A stretch of DNA of 35,851 nucleotides from positions 1-35,851 of the forward strand of contig SVJI01000002.1 in assembly GCA_015069065.1 (NCBI GenBank), in the 5' to 3' direction. This DNA is from Oscillospiraceae bacterium (GTDB lineage Bacteria > Bacillota > Clostridia > UMGS1883). Position numbers and translations under genes: made by a program. Under the pieces are notes generated by a model that saw nothing but the letters and a program-made list of their open reading frames with translations, was not told the DNA's origin and did no database searches. Of the stretch, positions 15,479-24,200 are shown piece by piece (position 1 is the first letter of the stretch; every line of letters starts with the position of its first letter).

Positions 15479-18400
15479 TTACTTAAGATAAGCTGCAAGA
15501 CCTGCCAAAGCTGTATTATTCTGTATCTCCTCTACAACCATAGAAGCAATTTTGCGTGCGCCAATAGTGTTAAGATGCGTATAATCTGTACCCTCTCTGC
15601 TGTAGCGGAAATATTTCATCGCCTCATTCTCACCGATTTGCGTTAACCACTGCGCAGTTTTTGCGTGCATATCAATTACGGGGACATCAAGCTCCGTTGC
15701 TATGTCCTTCATTGTTTTCGGGTAATCGCCCAGTGTGTCGGTAAACTTTCCATTTACATATTTCATTCTGTTGATTGATGTTATAAATACCGGGATTGCT
15801 TTTACCTCTTTTGCTTCCTCTACCATCTTTTCAAGATATTCCTTATATTCATCAATAGTAAGATCATCCTGGTCATTATGTCCGAACTGAATTAATACAT
15901 AATCGCCCTCTTTAAAGTTAGGCTTCATTCTCTGCCAGAGAAGATTATCTTCATAGAATGATTTTGTATTGCTGCCTGATAATGCGTGATTCTCAACAAC
16001 AGCCTTATTCATATCAAAATATTTTCCAAACTCTTCTCCCCAACCGCTTAATCGTGCTGTTTCAGGGTCTGATGCCTTCTTGTAATCATATCCGTAACTG
16101 TCCATAGTGGAGTCACCGCACATAAAAATTCTCTTTGCATCTGCCTTGCTTTCGTGCGGAATCACAAACGGTGTAAGTTTACCCATATCCCAGAGGAATG
16201 CCTTGATCTGTGCATCAGCATAATTTGCATCATCATACAACCATCTAAGGTCAGCCTTTACCGTACCAAGCTCATTTGCAACACTATAAGGTTTTGCATA
16301 AAGGAGCTTTTCGCCTTCAAATGCACCAACAATGAGCTTTGCATTTTCAGAGAGGCGTGCTGAATTTACATTTACAACCGCCTCGTTTGTAACCTTTGAC
16401 AGGCTTTCAATTTTAGCGGCATCTTTAGCGCCTACAGAAACCTTGTAATTTCTTGTCAGCGTATCGCCGTTTTTTGAGAAGGTTGCGCTCATAATAGCAA
16501 CATCTGCGTTTTCTGTTGCAATCTTGCCTGCATCGGTAATAACAGAGGTGTCGCTTGATTTCCACACTACCGATATACCATCACCTACTGCAGAGGGCAG
16601 GGCTACATCGGCATATAACATTTCTTCAAACAGTGCAACTCCGTCTGCTGCGCTCTGAAGGGCAAGCTCGTTTTCGGTCACTGCCTTAACCTCGATATTA
16701 TCAAACAAGAATTCCGCACCGCTTCCCATAGCAGTTCTGTTTGGATGAATTTGTAACTGATACGGAGTAGGTGCAGTAGCAGCACCCGCCAAATCAGCAA
16801 ACTTCATACCATCAACATAAAGCTTAACCGTAGCATTTGCGGTAAGAGGGGTGTATATTTCAAAATCATACCATTTGTCTGCAACGCCGCCCTCTGTTGG
16901 ATACTCTCGGTTATCAAAAGCCATATCAGGTGCAACAAATACGGTTCTCAAAGTTCCTCCTGTCTTAATACGACCCTGATCCATATAAACCGTTATCGTT
17001 TCATCATTATTTCCGTCAAGAATTACCTCAAAATACTTTGCAGTATCAGTTCCGCTTTTCAGGCTGAACTTAACACTAATTCCTTTTGGTGCTGTGGAAG
17101 TATTAAATGTTCTTCCAAATTTTTTAACGAGTCCTGTGTCCACGGAATTACTACTTTCTGCAGCTTTATAATACCTTCCTGCATGATTTCCGTTAGCCTC
17201 TTCTACAAGTTCCTCACTTGTTTCATAGTAGCTCAAATCAGTAGCTAATGTGTCTTTCCATGTATTTGTCCAGTTATTTAAGCCTGCAATACCTTCGCTG
17301 CGCTTTTCTGCAAAATTACCTTCAAAATTTTCTGCAACATATACGTTTTGCGGTGCCACTCTTACCGGAATATCAAATGGTGCACCTGCGATTGTCGCAG
17401 TAATTGTTTCATTGGTTATATCTCCGTTTTCCTTGTGAGTTACCGTACATACTCCATTTTCTATTGAAAGAACATCTGAATTTTCACTGTATGTAATTTC
17501 CTCTCCATAGAGGCTTGTCGGCAATGTAAGGGTTGAGCTTGTAGGCTTTCCCGCAGTTTCATATGTTGAAACAATAGTTCCGGGAATGTATCCTTTAAGC
17601 TTTTCTGCAACAAATGCACCCTTCTCACTCTCTGCATATGAAGTAACCTTCAAATCATCAAGATAGAAGTTACCCTCTTTTGTTCCATCAATCAATGCAC
17701 CAGTTCTGCTTGTCGTTATTTCTATTTTCTTAAAGTCTGCCGGACTTGCGAAATTAGTTGTAGTAAGTTCAACACTTCCAATAAGATTTCCGTCTATATA
17801 AGCATAAAAAGTGTTGGAAATATAATCAAACATAAAGTTAAAATCATACCACTTCAAAGATGCAAGTGCTGTCCCTGACGATACTGAGCTTGAAAGGTAA
17901 TCACCAGAAATAAGAACCTTACGTGTGGCATCAAAAGCTTTCAGATAGATACTCATAGTACTCGTAGCGTTTTTACCGTTGACAGAGCGAATCTGAAATA
18001 CTTTTGCATTATCGTCAGCCATTATTCTGAAGCCTATTTCAAGCATTTTTGCATCTGCTGAAACAGCCAACGCCTTATTAATAGCATATTCTGCCGAGCT
18101 ATAGGTTGTATCTGCACCACTTCCTACAACCTTGCTCGCAGTACGTTGAAGCTTTGCAACCCTTTCAAAAGGCATTCTTGCACCTGAAGTATTATTCCAG
18201 ATTGCCGCCTCTGTTCCACCTGCAACTGTAAAGAAGCTATCTTTTGTATAGGGTATCGTTGTGCTGGAAATCATAACATTCTCTTTATTGATAACACCCC
18301 AACCGTTATAGCTGCTACCAAGGTCTGTGCCTATTTCTCCGTCAAAGGTTTCGCTAAGTACCACTGTACCAAGTGTCTGTGGTGCAGTAGTACCCTCTGC

Positions 18401-18484
18401 CTGTGTAGGCACCGTTATAATGCTGAGAAGCATTATTAGTGATAAGATTGTCGCTAAAGATTTACGACTTAAAGTTTTTGCCAT
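15479..18484 (-). CDS. Secreted multidomain SGNH (CE12-like) esterase
   Basis: 1001 residues with a signal peptide (1-29, ending TVPTQAEG). Two concanavalin A/LamG-like sandwiches (about 45-285 and 385-610) alternate with Ig-like segments of the atrophied-Big type (about 300-375 and 612-690, WKSSDTSVITDAGKI). The C-terminal 210 residues are an SGNH hydrolase: MCGDSTMDS (about 787, nucleophile Ser), GSN, FGHND (about 866-870) and DYTHLN (about 966-971, Asp/His dyad). The GDST...GHND...D.TH set is closest to rhamnogalacturonan acetylesterases (CE12, YesT-like). It would deacetylate a polysaccharide outside the cell. No SLH or sortase anchor is visible, so it is secreted or held by its sandwich domains. 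Confidence 0.8.
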   Translation of the reverse strand: MAKTLSRKSLATILSLIMLLSIITVPTQAEGTTAPQTLGTVVLSETFDGEIGTDLGSSYNGWGVINKENVMISSTTIPYTKDSFFTVAGGTEAAIWNNTSGARMPFERVAKLQRTASKVVGSGADTTYSSAEYAINKALAVSADAKMLEIGFRIMADDNAKVFQIRSVNGKNATSTMSIYLKAFDATRKVLISGDYLSSSVSSGTALASLKWYDFNFMFDYISNTFYAYIDGNLIGSVELTTTNFASPADFKKIEITTSRTGALIDGTKEGNFYLDDLKVTSYAESEKGAFVAEKLKGYIPGTIVSTYETAGKPTSSTLTLPTSLYGEEITYSENSDVLSIENGVCTVTHKENGDITNETITATIAGAPFDIPVRVAPQNVYVAENFEGNFAEKRSEGIAGLNNWTNTWKDTLATDLSYYETSEELVEEANGNHAGRYYKAAESSNSVDTGLVKKFGRTFNTSTAPKGISVKFSLKSGTDTAKYFEVILDGNNDETITVYMDQGRIKTGGTLRTVFVAPDMAFDNREYPTEGGVADKWYDFEIYTPLTANATVKLYVDGMKFADLAGAATAPTPYQLQIHPNRTAMGSGAEFLFDNIEVKAVTENELALQSAADGVALFEEMLYADVALPSAVGDGISVVWKSSDTSVITDAGKIATENADVAIMSATFSKNGDTLTRNYKVSVGAKDAAKIESLSKVTNEAVVNVNSARLSENAKLIVGAFEGEKLLYAKPYSVANELGTVKADLRWLYDDANYADAQIKAFLWDMGKLTPFVIPHESKADAKRIFMCGDSTMDSYGYDYKKASDPETARLSGWGEEFGKYFDMNKAVVENHALSGSNTKSFYEDNLLWQRMKPNFKEGDYVLIQFGHNDQDDLTIDEYKEYLEKMVEEAKEVKAIPVFITSINRMKYVNGKFTDTLGDYPKTMKDIATELDVPVIDMHAKTAQWLTQIGENEAMKYFRYSREGTDYTHLNTIGARKIASMVVEEIQNNTALAGLAAYLK

Positions 18485-18502
18485 TCTTATTCCTCCTCAA
18501 AT

Positions 18503-18530
18503 TTTAATTTATATATACTTTTAAATTAAA
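18503..18530 (-). repeat. All-A/T inverted repeat between two surface-protein genes
   Basis: TTTAATTTA (18503-18511) and TAAATTAAA (18522-18530) are exact complements around a 10-base loop, just upstream of the GAGGAGG ribosome site of the esterase gene. With no G-C pairs it is unlikely to terminate; it may simply reflect base composition. Confidence 0.35.
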
Positions 18531-18531
18531 T

Positions 18532-21195
18532 TTATTCTGAATAATCCATTATGAATATTTCTGACGGTCTGCCGCCATAGCAGGCTACAATAACCTTTGC
18601 ATCAGGATTTCGTGAATATGTATAATTTACAAGCTCTGCATTGCTTATCACCGATACGGTCTTTTCTGCTTTACTGTAAAGAATACTCTTTGTCGATGAC
18701 AAGGAGAAGGAAACCTGCATTGTCTTATCCTCCAAATCACTCGACATACTGATTAAAAATTCATTTCCCTCTTTACCTAAAAGCACACCGTGGTATATAT
18801 TCATATCGGCGTAGAAATATCCTGCATAGGAGCCGAGCGAGGTCAGCCCGAAGGAGGTTCCCTCCCCGTAGTTTTTCTTCTCAACAGCAACTATTTCCGT
18901 CAGATTATTTGCCGCAAAGGTTATCATATCACCCTGCTTTAATCCGTCCGCAATACCCTCACGTATGGTAAAGCGTTCCGATACACTGCCGTTATAAATC
19001 ATTCTGACCTTTTCTACCCACTCACCATCATTGTTGAGCGTCTTGGTTACCTTATCAACCATAGCCATATGTGCCTTTTCAGATATAGCAGGCTCTCCCT
19101 CATATGTAATTACAAGGTCGGCAACCTTATATTCGCTCATATTGTAGCAGGCGATGTGGTAATACTGACCTGATGTGAAATATCCACGGGTAGTAAATCT
19201 ATAGATTTCCTCTGAATCCACCCCTGCTCTGGGAAGTATCAAAACCCTTGTTATATTTCCGTTCAATATAACTTCAGCATCTGTTACGCCAAAGGTTGAC
19301 GATCCGTATATCCATCTGCGTGCGTTATCACTGCCCGAGGTCATTGGTAAATCAAGTCGCAGACTATCTTCATCCTCTGCCTTTATACCATACCCGCTTG
19401 CAATCTTAACACCTGCCTTGGGACCGCTTTCTACCGTATCAATAGCGGTGACAATATTCTGCTCATTCATTTTGTATCTGACTACCTGCGCACATTTTCC
19501 GTTTTGTGCCGTAAGCTGGACTATTGCATCATCGCCGCTCTTAGGACGAAAACCGTCAATCACAATATTTTCATCACAGTCAAATATATCTATTTCACTG
19601 TTTATCGTGAGAAGCTTTAACTGTAATTTTTTATTGATTGTACCCTCAAGTCCTGCGGCAATTATATATCCGTATTTGAACTCATCGACATCATCTTCTT
19701 CAAAATGTACTATTTTTCCGTAGGCATCTATATAGAATTTTCCTGCACTGCCTAACATAATCGCATCTGATTCTTCGGCTATCTGTGCTGAAAGGGTGTA
19801 TTCATTTTCGCCTATTCCAACCTTGTTTTCATCGGTAATCCATTCAATTTTACCGTTTATGCTATCACGGCTTATAACAATCTCTATATGCTCATAACCA
19901 TTTACAGTAAGGCTTTTAAATACGGACAAAATATCCATATTTCCTATTGCGGCAAGGTTAACCTTCTTATCCTCCATAATGATTTTAACTGTACGCTTTG
20001 AATTTTCCTCAATGTCAAGCATCTGATTGTCGCCATATTTTACAAACACTTTCTGCGTTGCCTTGTCTATACTGTCTGCCACCATAACCTCATACGACCA
20101 AATCATTACCACATCTGATGCTTTATCTGTATCATTATCAATAAAGGTTACGTAACCCTCGCCTGTTAAAAGCTCAGGCTTGAAGCTTCCGGTAGAAACG
20201 CCGTTATAAAGGTAGTCTGCATAGTGCGAAACATTTATCTGCTGCGTTTTTCCGTCCTTATCCGTATAGCTGAATTTTTCACCATCGGAATTAAAACTGC
20301 CCGGGATAATATCTGCAATATCAACGCTTTCTACATCGTTATATCGCATGTCACAGTATGTATGAAGAAGTGTCCCCTCGCTGTCACAGTACCACGTTAC
20401 ACGATAGCCGAGGAAATCCTCTGCCGCCGTATCACCTGTTTGATAGAGCTTTTCGTTTATTTCCACCGTTCCCTCCGCACTTCTTGTCGCAGAAGAAAGT
20501 GAACTTACCGGAGTTTTGTTAACAACACCCCTGCCCTTCTTAATATTGTGATACTCAGATAGTATGGTTGCACCTTCTGCCACGGATATTTCCCACTCCT
20601 TAGAAGTACTTATCTGCATTTCTACCACATCAACCTCAAGGCAGTTGAATGCCATCTGAAGCGCCATGCCGTTTCGCAAAAGCATATTTTTTGGAACACT
20701 CACACCCTTTGTTATATCAAGTCTGCCTGCTAAAGCCAGATACCCCTCAGGATATCCACCCAGCTTTTCTGCCTGAAGGCGGTAACCCAATGCCAGCACG
20801 AGAATTTTTGCCGCCTGTTCAAAGGTGATGGGGTCATCGGGTCGGAAAGAGCCGTCTACACCGCTTATTAGACCTAACGAATATGCAGTATTTACAGCAT
20901 TTGCATAGCTGTGTCCTTCCTCAACATCAGTAAAAACCTGCGTGTTTGTCCATACGGTATCCTGATTAAGCATTCTTATTACGATATCTGTAAACTCGCC
21001 TCGTGACATTCGCTTGTTCACCAAATCATCACCTGAGTAGCTTTGTGCAAATCCCAGTGCGGCAAGCGTTTCTGCTGCCTCCGTATATTGCTGATAATCG
21101 GTTGCAGTAGAATTTTCTGTCGCTGCAAAAATTACACAGGTATTAAGAAGTATGAATACTGATACAAGTATTGCCGTTATTCTGTTTTTCATCAT
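18532..21195 (-). CDS. SLH-anchored surface protein of unknown function
   Basis: 887 residues from the third of four clustered Met codons. The ribosome site GGGAGG abuts the first ATG (21201), so ATG 21195, six bases away, is the better start. A signal peptide ends at IFAATEN. Residues ~35-195 hold SLH repeats (FTDVEEGHSYANAVNTAYSL; DGSFRPDDPITFEQAAKILV; GGYPEGYLALAGRLDITKGV), the fold that binds pyruvylated wall polysaccharide. The remaining ~690 residues are beta-rich with no catalytic motif that I recognise (for example FVKYGDNQMLDIEE; VGIGENEYTLSAQI). The N-terminal SLH block resembles those of the two beta-helix proteins. Plausible role: glycan-binding or scaffold component of the cell surface (inference). 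Confidence 0.75.
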   Translation of the reverse strand: MMKNRITAILVSVFILLNTCVIFAATENSTATDYQQYTEAAETLAALGFAQSYSGDDLVNKRMSRGEFTDIVIRMLNQDTVWTNTQVFTDVEEGHSYANAVNTAYSLGLISGVDGSFRPDDPITFEQAAKILVLALGYRLQAEKLGGYPEGYLALAGRLDITKGVSVPKNMLLRNGMALQMAFNCLEVDVVEMQISTSKEWEISVAEGATILSEYHNIKKGRGVVNKTPVSSLSSATRSAEGTVEINEKLYQTGDTAAEDFLGYRVTWYCDSEGTLLHTYCDMRYNDVESVDIADIIPGSFNSDGEKFSYTDKDGKTQQINVSHYADYLYNGVSTGSFKPELLTGEGYVTFIDNDTDKASDVVMIWSYEVMVADSIDKATQKVFVKYGDNQMLDIEENSKRTVKIIMEDKKVNLAAIGNMDILSVFKSLTVNGYEHIEIVISRDSINGKIEWITDENKVGIGENEYTLSAQIAEESDAIMLGSAGKFYIDAYGKIVHFEEDDVDEFKYGYIIAAGLEGTINKKLQLKLLTINSEIDIFDCDENIVIDGFRPKSGDDAIVQLTAQNGKCAQVVRYKMNEQNIVTAIDTVESGPKAGVKIASGYGIKAEDEDSLRLDLPMTSGSDNARRWIYGSSTFGVTDAEVILNGNITRVLILPRAGVDSEEIYRFTTRGYFTSGQYYHIACYNMSEYKVADLVITYEGEPAISEKAHMAMVDKVTKTLNNDGEWVEKVRMIYNGSVSERFTIREGIADGLKQGDMITFAANNLTEIVAVEKKNYGEGTSFGLTSLGSYAGYFYADMNIYHGVLLGKEGNEFLISMSSDLEDKTMQVSFSLSSTKSILYSKAEKTVSVISNAELVNYTYSRNPDAKVIVACYGGRPSEIFIMDYSE

Positions 21196-21211
21196 ATTCA
21201 TCCTCCCTTTC

Positions 21212-24200
21212 TCACTGAACAGACGTAAGAGTCATCAGCATATGTATAATTTTTGCCGCCATTGCACGTGTTGCATACTCTTTCGGGGCAAAGCATCCGC
21301 TGCCGTCACCTGTCATAATTCCTGCAAGCTGCAGCACAGCTGCACTCTCTTTAGCATAATCGGGAATGCTGTGTGCATCAGTATAAATCGGCTCGCTTGC
21401 TTCCGGAAGTGCAATGGAGCATTTTTTTGCAATTCGTGTGCAGATAACTGCAATATCACTTCTTGTAATATTGCTTCCCACACCAAAGCTCTCAGCACTT
21501 ATTCCGTTTATAATTCCGTTTTGTACTGCGGCGCCGATATACGGAGCATACCATGCAGAGCTATCAACATCTGCAAAGCCCGATGTATCTTTTCCATTAA
21601 GTTTAAATGCGACAACCATCATTTTCACAAATTGCTCACGTGTTACTGTGTCATTGGGTGCAAACTTATTGTCTCCGACTCCATTGATTATCCCCTTGGC
21701 ACTCAGCGTATTTATACTCTCCTTTGCCCAAGGTACTGCATCCAAATCAGTAAAGGCTTCGCCCTTTTGCATCTGTATCGGCTCGGTAATTACGGGGCCT
21801 GAGACGCCGCCTCCGCCACCTCCACCGCCTCCGCCGCCGAGGTCATTGCCGCCATCTGTACCATCATCACTGCCATCTGTTTTGGACTGCTCTATATAAA
21901 GCTCTGTTGCTTTAGCAGCGAAAGTATCCTCAATTTGTTTGAGAGTAGTAAAAGTATAATCCTTTGCCAAAGCTTTATAAAGCAGGCTGTTATATGTTTC
22001 GTTAAGCTTTGAATAATCACCGCTCCAGTTAATTTGGAGCAGATCACTGCCGTTCTTCAGTGCATTTTCAAAGCCGTCCCAAAGGGCATCATTAACAGTT
22101 TTAATTATCTCTTTAACTCTGTTCTCATAAGCAACTTGTCTTTCAAGTGCACTGTAATATGCAGCTCTTAATTCATTGAGGTTATTAAAGGTTTTTCCTG
22201 CAATATCCTTTGTAACATCTACCTTTGATGAAAGGGTGTTGTACTCGCTAAGGTCAAGCTGCAGTACATCATTAATCGGTATACCTGCCGCAAGAAGCGG
22301 ATTTCCTGCAAGCATCGCTGCAAGCTCTTCCTTCGTAATGGTTTTTACTTTATCAAGTGCCGCCGTAATTAAATCTGCAGTAGAGATTTTAAACGGTACT
22401 GTTTTCCCATCACTTGCAATAATACTGTAGGCTACATTCTTTTCATAACTGCTTATATCAATCTGCATAGCGTACTGTCCATTGGCATCACTTTGCATCT
22501 GCAAAAGCTCACAAACAGCATCGTTTACATTAAGTGCAGTTATTGTTTCTGCCGTATAGCCATTTTTCAGCACTGCCGCTATTGCTGTACTTTGTGCATT
22601 TTGCGCTTTTCCAGTGATTTCAAGCTTATTTGTCTGATAATTTACAGATGCGTGTATTTTCTCTGTATCTGCTGCATTTTCTGTACGTAAGCCGTCTTTA
22701 TCAAAAGTATAAAGAGACGCATAGCTTTCCATATCAGCCCAGCTATCAATTATCATCAGGCGCAGAGTGTTACCCTTTTGCGCATTGGCACTCACAGTCA
22801 CAGTTTGCTCTGTCGTACTGTCCGGTAAAACCGTATATGGCTTTACCTCAATATGCTGCGTTTTTCCGCTTTGCTCTGTTTCAAGCAGTATAAGAAAGTT
22901 TTCACTTGTCCCTTCTTCATTTACCAATTTGAGCTCTGTCGTTATTTCTCCTGCCACCAAGCCGCTTTGCGTAATATCGCCTTTACTGCCCTCGTAGTCA
23001 GTGAAAAATCTGACTTCCTTAAAAAGCAATCTGCGTTTGCGTGTTTTAAAGCTGAAGTTTTCATCGGGGGCACTCTGCCCGTAAATATCCTTTATTCCCG
23101 AAACGTTTACAGTATAGCATGTGTTAAAGTTAAGCGGGGATGTCGTTGCTATCAATACTGTATCGGGATTTTGCACATCAAGTGAAACTGATTCAACGCT
23201 TGCATTTCCTATAGTAACATCCGCCGTTAAAAGAGATGCCGCATCAATTTTATGATTGAAAATCAGCTTGATTTTTTTATCTGTATCAAAATCCTGTGAA
23301 TCCTTTTTCGGCAAAGAATCTTCCATTTTAAGTGATTTAACCTTATCAACCGTTATATCATCCACTAAAAATTCCGAATTACTTCCCGCACCGCTACGGT
23401 GAGGGCCTATGCCGAATTTTTGAAGTCCGCCTGAAAAATTTGTTGGAAAGTCAATGTCTTTTCCCAAAAGCTCTCCGTTTTGATAAACGGACAATTTTTT
23501 GTTATCCATATCAAAGAACAAATCAAAAAAGTACCATTCATTGATTTCGGCAGGCGGATTATCACCACTATTTTCCCTGAAATTAACTGTGCTTCCTCCG
23601 CAGTTAATACGGCTTGAATCCATTACAAAGGTAATATCCCAATAAATTTCCTTGTGGTCAATCATCGATAGTCTTAGTATACTCGTGGAGGAATTCATCC
23701 TCTTTATCTTCATACCATACCTTATCACGCCTTTTGATTGTATCTCGGGGAGAGTTTTCTCAACAGTATAGTAAATTGAATTTGCACTACACGTGGTTCT
23801 GTACGCCTTTAAAACCTTATTTGCAGGATTTTCACTGTCTGAGGCAATTTTTATATAACTATCTCTGACATTAATGGTCTCTGTAGCGTTATTGTAGCCT
23901 CCGCTCCATTCCCGCCATCCTAAAACATCTGTACCGATTGTAGCTTCTGCACTGTTAAAATCCTCTGCAAAAATATTTTCACAGCCTTCTTTGGATACTA
24001 CAATCTTTTTTGCGAGTAGCTTTTCGATATTCTCATTAAATGCATCTTCAACCTCCTTGGGTTTTTTAAAGGTTTGCGATGCCATATTTGCGTAGAGCAT
24101 TTGCTTATCTGCCAAGTTAAGTAACGTAAAATCTGTACTCCAGTTTATAGCAATTACATCATCGCAAGATTTCAGTGTGTTTTCTATATCATCTTCTGCA

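Noticed and set aside
18503..18530. AT inverted repeat as a terminator
   Set aside because: It has no G-C pairs and lies directly before a strong ribosome site in a tightly packed run.
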